NCBI GenBank assembly: GCA_030696545.1
Contig: JAUYSA010000176.1
Span: forward strand, 1-14,230
Reading direction: 5' to 3'
DNA from: Hyphomonadaceae bacterium
GTDB lineage: Bacteria > Pseudomonadota > Alphaproteobacteria > Caulobacterales > Hyphomonadaceae
DNA length: 14,230 nucleotides
In this document: positions 1-6,434 of the stretch, piece after piece
Layout: each line of letters begins with the position of its first letter
Position numbering within the stretch: position 1 is the first letter of the stretch
The notes under the pieces: model-generated
Told to the model about the DNA's origin: nothing
The model's input: the letters and a program-made list of their open reading frames with translations, nothing else
Databases searched by the model: none
Position numbers and translations under genes: made by a program

Positions 1-849
1 CTGGACCAGCTGGAGCCCGAGCTGCGCAAGGAGTGGGTGGACTTCCTGGTGAGCTCGATCACCGCCGAATTCTCCGGCTGCGTGCTCTATGCCGAGATCG
101 CCAAGCGCGCCAAGAACCCCGACATCAAGGCGTTGTTCAAATACATGAGCCGGGATGAATCGCGGCATGCCGGCTTCATCAACGAAGCCCTGAAAGACTA
201 TGGCATCGGCGTCGACCTCGGCTTTCTCACCAAGACGAAGAAGTACACGTTCTTCAAGCCGAAGTTCATCTTCTACGCCACCTACCTCTCCGAGAAGATC
301 GGCTACGCGCGGTACATCACAATCTACCGTGAATTCGAGCGACACCCGGAGCGGCGCTTCCACCCGATTTTCAACTGGTTCCGGGAATGGTGCAATGACG
401 AGTTCCGTCATGGCGAAGCGTTCGCCGTGCTGATGCGCAATGATCCGAAGCTGCTGAAGGGCGGCAATCGATTCTGGATCCGCTTCTTTCTCACTGCAGT
501 TTACGCCACGATGTATATACGCGACCACAATCGGCCGGCCTTCCATCGCGCTCTCGGGCTTGATCCCACGGAGTACGACTATCGTGTTTTCCGCATCTGC
601 TCCGACATCACCAAGCAGGTGTTTCCGTTCACGCTCGACACCGACGATCCCCGCTTCCGCGTCAAGCTCGAACGTGTCCGGAAGATCGCCGACGCGCTGG
701 CGGAGAATGCGGAGCGCGGCGGGATGTTTGCCGGCGTTCGCAAGATCGGGTTGGGCATTCAATTCGCGGGCGCCGCACTCTCCTTGTTCCTGCATCCCGT
801 GATCGAACACGAAGTACCGAACGCCATGCGCATGGCCCCAGCCTGGTAA
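1..849 (+). CDS. acsF: Mg-protoporphyrin IX monomethyl ester oxidative cyclase (aerobic), C-terminal part
   Basis: This is the oxygen-dependent di-iron cyclase that forms ring E of bacteriochlorophyll, converting Mg-protoporphyrin IX monomethyl ester to divinyl protochlorophyllide. The reading frame is open from base 1, so the 5' end lies outside the window. A GTG at 37 is an internal valine, not the start. The 282 visible residues contain the di-iron ligand motifs of the family: a helix with EFSGC (visible residue 23), DESRHAGF (ExxH at 53-56) and CNDEFRHGEAF (ExxH at 134-137). The conserved block FERHPERRFHPIFNWFREW precedes the last motif. It ends with TAA at 847-849 and is followed after 16 nt by puhE, the usual alphaproteobacterial acsF-puhE-hemA order. 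The presence of AcsF points to pigment synthesis under oxic conditions. Family assignment is secure; only the N-terminus is missing. Confidence 0.96.
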   Translation: MDQLEPELRKEWVDFLVSSITAEFSGCVLYAEIAKRAKNPDIKALFKYMSRDESRHAGFINEALKDYGIGVDLGFLTKTKKYTFFKPKFIFYATYLSEKIGYARYITIYREFERHPERRFHPIFNWFREWCNDEFRHGEAFAVLMRNDPKLLKGGNRFWIRFFLTAVYATMYIRDHNRPAFHRALGLDPTEYDYRVFRICSDITKQVFPFTLDTDDPRFRVKLERVRKIADALAENAERGGMFAGVRKIGLGIQFAGAALSLFLHPVIEHEVPNAMRMAPAW

Positions 850-865
850 GGAGATCGGACCAGCC

Positions 866-1720
866 GTGACCTTTGGCGAGATCGCCCTGCCCATGCTCTT
901 TGCAGCATTCGTCTGGTGGTTTTCCACCGGCGCGATCCTTTGGCTGGATCGCCTGCCGCGCAAGACGTTTGTCTGGACCTTCTCGGCTGCCTCGCTCATC
1001 GGTGCAGCGGCTTTGTTCGGGCTTGCCGCAACCGCGGCCGACGCCAGCGCGAACGGCGCCTATCTGGCCTTCACCTGCGCAATCGCGATCTGGGGCTGGC
1101 ACGAGATGAGCTTCCTGATGGGCTTCATTCTGGGCCCGCGCCGCGAGCCCTGCCCGATCGATGCGCGTGGCTGGCAGCGCTTCAAGCTGGCGACAGCGAC
1201 GGTGATCCATCATGAAGTTGCGCTCGCGCTCACGGCATTGGCCGTGGTCGCGCTTACCTGGGGCCAGCCCAACCAGGTCGGAACGCTTACATTTGCGGTG
1301 CTCTGGGTGATGCGCCTTAGCGCCAAGTTCAATCTTTTCCTCGGCGCCCGGCATCGCGGCGAGAATCTGCTGCCGCCTCATCTACAGCATCTAAAAAGCT
1401 ACTTCCGCCAACGCAGCATGAACGCCTTGTTTCCTGTGTCGCTCGCCGGAGGCGCCGCGCTTGCGTGGACGCTGGCTAGTCTCGCCCACGCACCGGCCGC
1501 TTCGCCGTATGAAGAGGTGGGGTTCTCCCTGCTCCTCGCGATGACCCTGCTGGCGCTGGTCGAGCATGTGTTCATGTTCGTGCCGCCGCCCAACACATTG
1601 CTATGGGGCTGGGCCGAACCTCGCCAGCCGCAGCAGCTTGCCGTTGCGAACGCGCCTGTACGACAAATAACTGCAAGCACCCCCAAGACGCCGAGTAGCG
1701 AGATTATTCATGACCTATGA
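866..1720 (+). CDS. puhE: PuhE, photosynthetic complex assembly membrane protein (DUF3623 family)
   Basis: This 284-residue integral membrane protein is of the PuhE/DUF3623 type, linked in purple bacteria to reaction-centre assembly and modulation of bacteriochlorophyll production; its biochemical activity is not established. By eye there are about six or seven hydrophobic segments, near residues 5-26, 35-58, 66-90, 110-135, 138-156, 185-207 and 218-240. Polar conserved-looking clusters include WGWHEMSFLMGF and RLSAKFNLFLGARHRGENLLP, the latter typical of the family. The start is GTG at 866, preceded by AAGGAG at 848-853, a slightly long spacing of 12 nt. The stop codon (1718-1720) lies inside hemA, an 11-nt overlap that suggests translational coupling. 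The gene sits between acsF and hemA, its standard context. The assignment rests on family pattern plus context. Confidence 0.9.
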   Translation: MTFGEIALPMLFAAFVWWFSTGAILWLDRLPRKTFVWTFSAASLIGAAALFGLAATAADASANGAYLAFTCAIAIWGWHEMSFLMGFILGPRREPCPIDARGWQRFKLATATVIHHEVALALTALAVVALTWGQPNQVGTLTFAVLWVMRLSAKFNLFLGARHRGENLLPPHLQHLKSYFRQRSMNALFPVSLAGGAALAWTLASLAHAPAASPYEEVGFSLLLAMTLLALVEHVFMFVPPPNTLLWGWAEPRQPQQLAVANAPVRQITASTPKTPSSEIIHDL

Positions 1721-2930
1721 GAGCTTTTTTCAGAGCCAACTCGCGGCGCTTCGGGAAGAGGGCCGCTACCGTGTATTCGCCGACCTGGAGCGCAAGGCCG
1801 GACAGTTCCCGCAGGCCAAGCGCTATACGGATGGTGCGACATCCGACGTAACGGTCTGGTGTTCGAACGACTATCTCGGCATGGGCCAGCATCCCAAAGT
1901 TGCCGAGGCGATGCACGAGGCAATTGATCGCTGTGGCGCCGGAGCCGGCGGCACGCGCAACATATCGGGCACAAACCACTATCACGTGCTGCTCGAGCAA
2001 GAGTTGGCAGACCTTCACGGGAAAGAAGCAGCGCTGCTGTTCACCTCAGGCTACGTGTCCAACTGGGCAGCGCTCGGAACACTGGCGGGCCGGCTGCCCA
2101 ATTGCGCAGTTCTGTCTGACGCTGGAAACCACGCCTCGATGATCGAGGGCATACGCCACAGCGGCGCGGAGCGGATCATCTTCCGGCACAACGATCCGGC
2201 CGATCTCGACCGCAAGCTGTCCCAGCTCGATCCTGCCCGGCCCAAGCTGGTGGCTTTCGAGTCCGTCTATTCGATGGATGGCGACATCGCGCCGATCGCA
2301 GAACTCTGCGACGTGGCGGACAAGCATAATGCTATGACCTATCTCGACGAGGTTCACGGTGTCGGCCTGTACGGTCCGCGCGGCGGCGGTGTTGCCGAGC
2401 GCGAAGGTCTGATGGATCGGTTGACGGTAATCGAGGGCACGCTTGGCAAGGCATTCGGCGTGTTCGGCGGCTACATCGCTGGGTCGGCCGCAATGTGCGA
2501 CTTTGTCCGCAGCTTTGCGTCCGGTTTCATCTTCACGACGGCGCTGCCACCGGCGGTTGCTGCGGGCGCCCTCGCCAGCATCCAGCATCTGAAGCAAAGC
2601 CAGATCGAGCGCATGCGCCACCAGGAACGTGTGGCAAAGGTTCGCCGTCGGCTGGAAGCCATAGGCATCCCCTGCCTCGACAATCCGAGCCACATAATTC
2701 CGGTGATGGTCAAGGATCCGGTGAAGTGTAAGCAGATAAGCGACTGGCTGCTGGACCGGTACGGCATCTATATCCAGCCCATCAACTATCCAACAGTGCC
2801 ACGCGGGACGGAGCGGTTGCGCATTACCCCATCCCCGCTCCATACTGATCAAGATATCGAACGTCTTGTAACTGCCCTGTCGGAGCTGTGGTCACAGTGC
2901 GCACTCAGCCGATCAGCCGTGGCCGCGTGA
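1710..2930 (+). CDS. hemA: 5-aminolevulinate synthase
   Basis: This PLP enzyme condenses glycine with succinyl-CoA to give 5-aminolevulinate, the first committed tetrapyrrole precursor in alphaproteobacteria (C4/Shemin pathway). The 406-residue length is typical. Visible motifs are VWCSNDYLGMGQHP (49-62), GAGAGGTRNISGTNHYH (76-92) for substrate and CoA binding, FTSGYVSNWA (111-120), the YLDEVHGVGLYG block (211-222) with the PLP-contacting Asp, and EGTLGKAFGVFGGY (242-255) with the Schiff-base lysine at 247. The ATG at 1710 lies inside the end of puhE. I see no convincing Shine-Dalgarno sequence, so initiation may depend on coupling to puhE. Many phototrophs carry a second ALA synthase gene elsewhere, and the PGC copy would dedicate precursor supply to bacteriochlorophyll. 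That role is inferred from position. Confidence 0.97.
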   Translation: MTYESFFQSQLAALREEGRYRVFADLERKAGQFPQAKRYTDGATSDVTVWCSNDYLGMGQHPKVAEAMHEAIDRCGAGAGGTRNISGTNHYHVLLEQELADLHGKEAALLFTSGYVSNWAALGTLAGRLPNCAVLSDAGNHASMIEGIRHSGAERIIFRHNDPADLDRKLSQLDPARPKLVAFESVYSMDGDIAPIAELCDVADKHNAMTYLDEVHGVGLYGPRGGGVAEREGLMDRLTVIEGTLGKAFGVFGGYIAGSAAMCDFVRSFASGFIFTTALPPAVAAGALASIQHLKQSQIERMRHQERVAKVRRRLEAIGIPCLDNPSHIIPVMVKDPVKCKQISDWLLDRYGIYIQPINYPTVPRGTERLRITPSPLHTDQDIERLVTALSELWSQCALSRSAVAA

Positions 2931-3487
2931 CCAGGACTGGCCTGGCCGGAGTCGAAGCGTTCGAGACCCGCGCCGACGATAGGCTGATCCCTGGCATAGC
3001 CGCCGATGGCACGCTGTTCCCCATCGACAAGATGGAGGCGCACCGACAGGGCGTACTCCATCTGGCAGTCTCTATTTTCGTGATGTCGGGCGATGCCGTG
3101 CTGCTGCAACGTCGTGCCCTGTCCAAATACCATTGCGGTGGCCTTTGGGCCAACACCTGTTGCTCGCACCCCACCTGGGGGGAGACGCCGGCAGACGGCG
3201 CCAGCCGCAGACTGAGCGAAGAGCTGAATCTATCGCTCCCGCTCAAGGCCTGCAGCGTGATCGAGTACGCCGCCGACGTGACGAATGGCCTTCACGAGCA
3301 TGAACGTGTGCATGTCTTTCGCGCCGAAGGCGACATTAAAACGCCCGTCACCCCTAACCCCAACGAGGTGCTGGCAACACGCTGGGCCAGTATTTACACG
3401 CTGCAACGTGATGTGCGCATTCGGCCGGAAGTCTATGCCCCCTGGTTTCGGATTTATCTGGCGCGCTGGGATGAACTCGGTCTGTAG
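2888..3487 (+). CDS. idi: Isopentenyl-diphosphate delta-isomerase, type I (Nudix fold)
   Basis: This enzyme interconverts isopentenyl and dimethylallyl diphosphate, feeding CrtE and so both carotenoids and the prenyl tail of bacteriochlorophyll. In the 199-residue frame, AHRQGVLHLAVSIFV holds two metal-ligand histidines (52, 58), WANTCCSHPTWGE holds the catalytic Cys92 and His94, RRLSEELNL (107-115) is the Nudix helix, and HEHERVHVF supplies the catalytic/metal acidic pair Glu137 and Glu139. The start is uncertain. GTG 2888 gives the longest form but sits 2 nt after GGAG (2882-2885), whereas in-frame GTG 2897 is better spaced at 11 nt and costs three residues. Either start overlaps the 3' end of hemA. 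The gene ends with TAG immediately followed by in-frame TGA, and a bidirectional terminator lies about 180 nt downstream. An idi gene inside the PGC is known from Rhodobacter capsulatus (ORF176). Confidence 0.93.
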   Translation: MVTVRTQPISRGRVTRTGLAGVEAFETRADDRLIPGIAADGTLFPIDKMEAHRQGVLHLAVSIFVMSGDAVLLQRRALSKYHCGGLWANTCCSHPTWGETPADGASRRLSEELNLSLPLKACSVIEYAADVTNGLHEHERVHVFRAEGDIKTPVTPNPNEVLATRWASIYTLQRDVRIRPEVYAPWFRIYLARWDELGL

Positions 3488-3665
3488 TGACCGCTCCAAA
3501 CGGGCTAGCGACAGAGCAATCGGGCAAGCCGTTGGCCTTCAGCCGCGGCGGACGTTTTTGCGGAAAGTTCACGCCTCCATCATCAGATATATTACCTGAC
3601 CCTCTCGACAGCGATGCTTGCCGGCAAGTTCGCGAAGCATTCTCCAACGGCGCGGCTGACAAAAG
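3488..3665. other. Short intergenic stretch with a 12-bp perfect palindrome
   Basis: This stretch between idi and the shared terminator shows no credible gene. Open frames crossing it have no recognisable motif and run on into pufM antisense. The only structure seen is the perfect palindrome CTTGCCGGCAAG at 3617-3628, nested within a looser inverted repeat (ATGCTT at 3614-3619, AAGCAT at 3635-3640). It might form a hairpin in the idi 3' untranslated region. Without a T-run it is not a terminator. Confidence 0.4.
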
Positions 3666-3699
3666 AAAACTGCCGAAGCTTGCGCTTCGGCAGTTTTTT
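3666..3699. terminator. Bidirectional rho-independent terminator between idi and pufM
   Basis: A 14-bp perfect inverted repeat (AAAACTGCCGAAGC at 3666-3679, GCTTCGGCAGTTTT at 3684-3697) encloses the loop TTGC. On the + strand it is followed by a run of six T (3694-3699, partly in the stem). On the - strand it is followed by TTTTCTTTT. It therefore fits intrinsic termination for both convergent operons, acsF-puhE-hemA-idi from the left and pufBALM from the right. It lies only 18 nt past the pufM stop codon, which rules out a further gene in the puf transcript. Confidence 0.92.
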
Positions 3700-3714
3700 C
3701 AGATTGCCTTTGCG

Positions 3715-4860
3715 CTAGTTGCGCGGTGCCTGTTCCGACGGCGCGGGACGCTCCTCGGGAGGCACTGTCGGCGCCGTTCCTTCGATCGGCGTGTCCGGTA
3801 TCGTCGCATCCGGCGTTGGGATGATCGCAGCATCCGGCTGCGTTGGCTGCAATGCGCCAGCGTCAGGGGCAGCAACGTTCGGCGGCGGCAGATCAGGGAG
3901 AGGCAGCGGCTCCCCAACATGGGTCGCACTGATGTCCATGCCAGGCGCAAAGTGGTGCGCAACAGCCCAGTCATACCAGTTGTTGACAGCCGTCCCGGTC
4001 AGCAGGATCCCGATGCCGCCCGTAAGCGGGCACAGGACTGCGAACCACCACGCCCAACGATGGATCGATTCCATTGACGCGTTGAAGCCCATGGTCCAGC
4101 GCCAGAACAACGCCGCGCGTTCAGAAGCGGTGCCGCGATCCGTGATCTGCTCGATCTCGCGTTCGCCGCCATAACGACTGACCGCAAGGATGGTGGCGCC
4201 GTGCATCGCGAATAGAAGCGCCGACCCATAGAGGAAGGCGATCGAGAGCGCGTGGAACGGGTTATAGAACAGGTTGCCATAGGTGATGGAGAATGACCCG
4301 ACCCAGTCGAGGTGCGGGAAGATACCAAAGGGAACCGCCTCGCTCCAGCTGCCCATGAGGATCGGCCGGATGAAGCCTAGCACCAGCATGAGCCAGATTG
4401 CCGAAGCGAACGCCCACGTAACATGCGTTCCCAGGCCCAGCGCCTTGGCGCGCAGATAAGTCCGGAAGCACCACAACACGACTGACGTGGTCATGAAGAA
4501 GCCGGCCATCAACCACCACCCGCCCTGGGCAAGCGGCGGCATGATGTTCAACCCCTGCTCCGGCGGTGGCGGCTCAAGCGAAAGCCACGGCAGCTGGCGC
4601 ACAAACTGCACCGGATCCCAGCCCACCGAGGCCCACATGTTGAGACCAATGATCTCGAAAGCGATGAAGCCGGTTATAAGAGACGCAACACCCGTCGTAC
4701 CGAGATAGATCGGTCCCAACTGAGCGTTGCCGATCCAACCAAGCAGGCGAGAGAAGAAAGGCTTCCCGACGCGGTCCTCATATCCAGCTGGCAAAGAAAC
4801 GCCGACCTCGATGGGACCCCTGACTTGCGCCTGGGTGAAGATGTTCTGGTATGCGGTCAT
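3715..4860 (-). CDS. pufM: Reaction centre M subunit with proline-rich C-terminal extension
   Basis: PufM pairs with PufL to hold the special-pair bacteriochlorophylls, bacteriopheophytins, quinones and non-haem iron of the type II reaction centre. All expected ligands are visible, offset +1 from R. sphaeroides numbering: His183 (accessory BChl), His203 (special pair, NPFHALSIAFLYG), and iron ligands His220, Glu235 and His267. Trp253 near QA and Tyr211 are also present. Five membrane helices are apparent. The start ATG overlaps the pufL stop as ATGA (4857-4860). The protein is 381 residues, against about 307-330 in most purple bacteria. After about residue 315 it continues with some 65 residues rich in Pro, Ala, Thr and Asp with no hydrophobic segment, ending in APRN. 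As the M C-terminus faces the periplasm in known structures, the tail should be periplasmic. The frame runs to TAG with no sign of frameshift, and a terminator follows, so no pufC. Confidence 0.98.
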   Translation of the reverse strand: MTAYQNIFTQAQVRGPIEVGVSLPAGYEDRVGKPFFSRLLGWIGNAQLGPIYLGTTGVASLITGFIAFEIIGLNMWASVGWDPVQFVRQLPWLSLEPPPPEQGLNIMPPLAQGGWWLMAGFFMTTSVVLWCFRTYLRAKALGLGTHVTWAFASAIWLMLVLGFIRPILMGSWSEAVPFGIFPHLDWVGSFSITYGNLFYNPFHALSIAFLYGSALLFAMHGATILAVSRYGGEREIEQITDRGTASERAALFWRWTMGFNASMESIHRWAWWFAVLCPLTGGIGILLTGTAVNNWYDWAVAHHFAPGMDISATHVGEPLPLPDLPPPNVAAPDAGALQPTQPDAAIIPTPDATIPDTPIEGTAPTVPPEERPAPSEQAPRN

Positions 4861-5699
4861 ATCGCGCCTCCCTGCTCACTCCAGATCGGGAGATCGAGCC
4901 ACCAATTCCACCATTCAGGCCATCCGAGGGTCCAGAACGGACCACTGATGATCATGCAGACAGCGCTGAAGAAAACGGCCGCCAGAGCGAGGAACAGACC
5001 GAGCCGGTGAATCCCCAGCGTCCCGATCGAGTAGCCAAGCACATCGCGGAAGAAAGTGTCCTCGTGTTCGGGCGACTTAACCTCACCGCCATCGCCCGGA
5101 TTAGTCGCTGACAGCACCAGCGAGCCGTGCAGCGCCAGCGCAAAGCAGGTGACGAAGAAGAATGACACCGCGATCATGTGTGCGGGATTGTAGTGGAAGT
5201 TCAAATACTGGTAGCCGGTGTTGGATACCCAGTCCAAATGGCTGAAAATGCCATAGGGGAAACCGTTGGCCCAAGCGCCCAGCATGAGCGGTCTGAGCAC
5301 GACCAACGTCATGTAGGCTGCGATCGCGAACCCGAACGCGAAGGGCACGTGAAGGCCGATCCCCAACTTGCGAGCGATCTCCACCTCTCGAAGCGCCCAG
5401 GACACAAAAGCGCCAACCGCGCATATCGTGACCATTTGCCAGACGCCGCCCTCCTTGAGCGGCGCAAGACCAAGGCCATAGGATGCATCGGGCGGGTTGA
5501 TGCTGATCAGCCAGACATTCCATGTCGGACCGATTGCGGCTCCGTAGATGATCAGTGCGGTACCGAGCGCCGCAAAGAAAATCGTCGTGACGCCGAAGAA
5601 GCCGACATAAAAGGGACCGACCCAGAAATCGAACAAATCGCCGCCGATAAGCGTACCACCGCGTACGCGGTACTTTCTCTCAAAGCTTAGTAGGGCCAC
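4857..5699 (-). CDS. pufL: Reaction centre L subunit
   Basis: PufL is the L subunit of the type II photosynthetic reaction centre. With the start chosen here it has 280 residues, the normal length. Ligands are offset +1 from R. sphaeroides: His154 (accessory BChl), His169, His174 (special pair, YNPAH), and iron ligands His191 and His231. The QB proton-path residues Glu213, Asp214 and Ser224 lie in EHEDTFFRD and GYSIGTLGIHR. The start is GTG at 5699-5697, giving (V/M)ALLSFERKYRVRGG, the family N-terminus. It is preceded by GGAG about 9 nt upstream. A longer in-frame ATG at 5765 would add 22 unrelated residues and is rejected. The gene follows pufA after a 125-nt gap containing two hairpins and overlaps pufM by 4 nt. 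Confidence 0.98.
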   Translation of the reverse strand: MALLSFERKYRVRGGTLIGGDLFDFWVGPFYVGFFGVTTIFFAALGTALIIYGAAIGPTWNVWLISINPPDASYGLGLAPLKEGGVWQMVTICAVGAFVSWALREVEIARKLGIGLHVPFAFGFAIAAYMTLVVLRPLMLGAWANGFPYGIFSHLDWVSNTGYQYLNFHYNPAHMIAVSFFFVTCFALALHGSLVLSATNPGDGGEVKSPEHEDTFFRDVLGYSIGTLGIHRLGLFLALAAVFFSAVCMIISGPFWTLGWPEWWNWWLDLPIWSEQGGAI

Positions 5700-5759
5700 C
5701 GCTACGTACTCCGCTCTGTCGGCGCAATTTGTCGCCGCCGTTAGTGTTGGGTGCAACAA

Positions 5760-5785
5760 GCGCAACCGGCCTTGACCGGTCGCGC
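5760..5785 (-). promoter_or_regulatory. pufA-pufL intercistronic hairpin (strong)
   Basis: On the transcribed (-) strand, GCGCGACCGG pairs with CCGGTTGCGC in a 10-bp stem (one G-U pair) around the loop TCAAGG. No T-run follows, so it does not look like a terminator. In Rhodobacter, stem-loops between pufA and pufL protect the 3' end of the pufBA segment from exonucleases and raise antenna mRNA over reaction-centre mRNA. This hairpin is in the right place to act the same way; that role is inferred. Confidence 0.75.
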
Positions 5786-5797
5786 CCGCCGCACTTC

Positions 5798-5813
5798 AGG
5801 GTCGTTAGACCCT
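5798..5813 (-). promoter_or_regulatory. Second, smaller hairpin just after pufA
   Basis: A 6-bp perfect inverted repeat (AGGGTC / GACCCT) with a 4-nt loop begins 12 nt after the pufA stop codon and lies 12 nt before the stronger hairpin. It may contribute to 3'-end protection of the pufBA transcript. It is short, so chance is possible. Confidence 0.5.
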
Positions 5814-5824
5814 CAAAACGCGTC

Positions 5825-6019
5825 CTAGACGGGCGCGGTTTGATCCGAGACCGTGTTCTCGATCGAGGCCGTCGGAGCTCGCGCGCCGGGTCCTTCGATC
5901 CAGTTGAAACGATCAGTGCTCAGCAAGATGAAATGGATCAGCAGTGCGAGCGTGAACAGGAAGAGAAACAACCCGATCAATACTCGCCGCGGATCAAATA
6001 GAAGCCAAATTCGCCACAT
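5825..6019 (-). CDS. pufA: LH1 antenna alpha polypeptide
   Basis: PufA is the alpha subunit of the core light-harvesting ring around the reaction centre. The 64-residue protein starts MWRIWLLFDPRRVLIG, a typical LH1-alpha N-terminus. It has one hydrophobic span (about residues 13-34) with the BChl-ligating His29 in LLIHFILLSTDRFNW. It ends in a polar tail of about 24 residues after Trp40. ATG at 6019 is preceded by GAGAGGGA. It lies 15 nt downstream of pufB in the same transcript. Confidence 0.97.
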   Translation of the reverse strand: MWRIWLLFDPRRVLIGLFLFLFTLALLIHFILLSTDRFNWIEGPGARAPTASIENTVSDQTAPV

Positions 6020-6034
6020 GACTCAGTCCCTCTC

Positions 6035-6265
6035 TTATCCGAAAAAGGCCGAAGCCGTTTGGCGGGCCAGTTCAATTACATCTTTCAGTTCGCCGTACCC
6101 GCTGGCGGCTGGCAGCCACGGACGCCACATCCAAACAAGGATATGGGCGCCAATAGCGATGAGGGTGAAAAGGATGAAGCTCCCCATGAAAACATTGTGG
6201 AACTCCTTCGCTTCAGCCTCTGTCAGGCCGGATAGTGACCCAGTTCGGGCGTCTCTTTCTGACAT
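6035..6265 (-). CDS. pufB: LH1 antenna beta polypeptide with long C-terminal tail
   Basis: PufB is the beta subunit of the LH1 antenna. The chosen start, ATG at 6265, gives 76 residues beginning MSERDARTG. It is preceded by GGAGG at a good distance (5 nt). The frame is open further upstream, but those residues show no family similarity. The family signature is clear: GLTEAEAKEFHNVF (13-26), one membrane span, and AHILVWMWRPW (40-50) with the BChl ligand His41. Many LH1 beta chains end within a few residues of WRPW. Here 26 more residues follow (LPAASGYG, then a helix-prone stretch ending ASAFFG), which should lie on the periplasmic side. pufB is the first gene of the pufBALM block, 169 nt after bchZ, with no pufQ between. 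Confidence 0.96.
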   Translation of the reverse strand: MSERDARTGSLSGLTEAEAKEFHNVFMGSFILFTLIAIGAHILVWMWRPWLPAASGYGELKDVIELARQTASAFFG

Positions 6266-6291
6266 TACGTCCTCCGGTTCTTCGTTTGCCG

Positions 6292-6320
6292 AAAAATCCA
6301 GGACCGCATGAGCGGCCTGG
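6292..6320 (-). terminator. Terminator-like hairpin between bchZ and pufB
   Basis: On the - strand, CCAGGCCGC (6320-6312) pairs with GCGGTCCTGG (6307-6298) around a TCAT loop, with one bulged T. The stem is directly followed by ATTTTT (6297-6292). The arrangement resembles an intrinsic terminator or attenuator placed 26 nt before the pufB start codon. Superoperon read-through from bch genes into puf is known in Rhodobacter, so partial termination is plausible. An RNA 5'-end stabiliser for pufB is the alternative. Confidence 0.5.
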
Positions 6321-6434
6321 GTTTGTCGCCCCGTTCCCGGGACGACGAATGATCTGGTACGGCAAGACCAGACCCAACCTTTTTGCTGATGACTTCCTGC
6401 GCAGCCGCAGTGGCGTACCGAGCTTGGGAGTGCG
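6321..6434 (-). other. bchZ-pufB leader region
   Basis: This is the upstream part of the 169-nt gap that in Rhodobacter would hold pufQ. I find no start codon with a plausible small protein and no pufQ-like sequence. One further inverted repeat is visible (TCTGGT 6353-6358 and ACCAGA 6367-6372). I see no clear -35/-10 pair and no TGT-N12-ACA operator, so whether puf has its own promoter here is undecided. Confidence 0.4.

Noticed and set aside
3487..4077. Open frame of 196 codons on the + strand after idi
   Set aside because: It crosses the bidirectional terminator and runs antisense into the pufM tail. The product is Arg-rich with no motif.
5700..5765. Longer PufL start at 5765
   Set aside because: It would add 22 residues unlike any PufL. 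GTG 5699 gives the canonical N-terminus and has GGAG at a suitable distance.
6266..6434. Search for pufQ or a small gene in the bchZ-pufB gap
   Set aside because: No start codon with a plausible ribosome site opens a frame of suitable length or hydrophobicity on the - strand.
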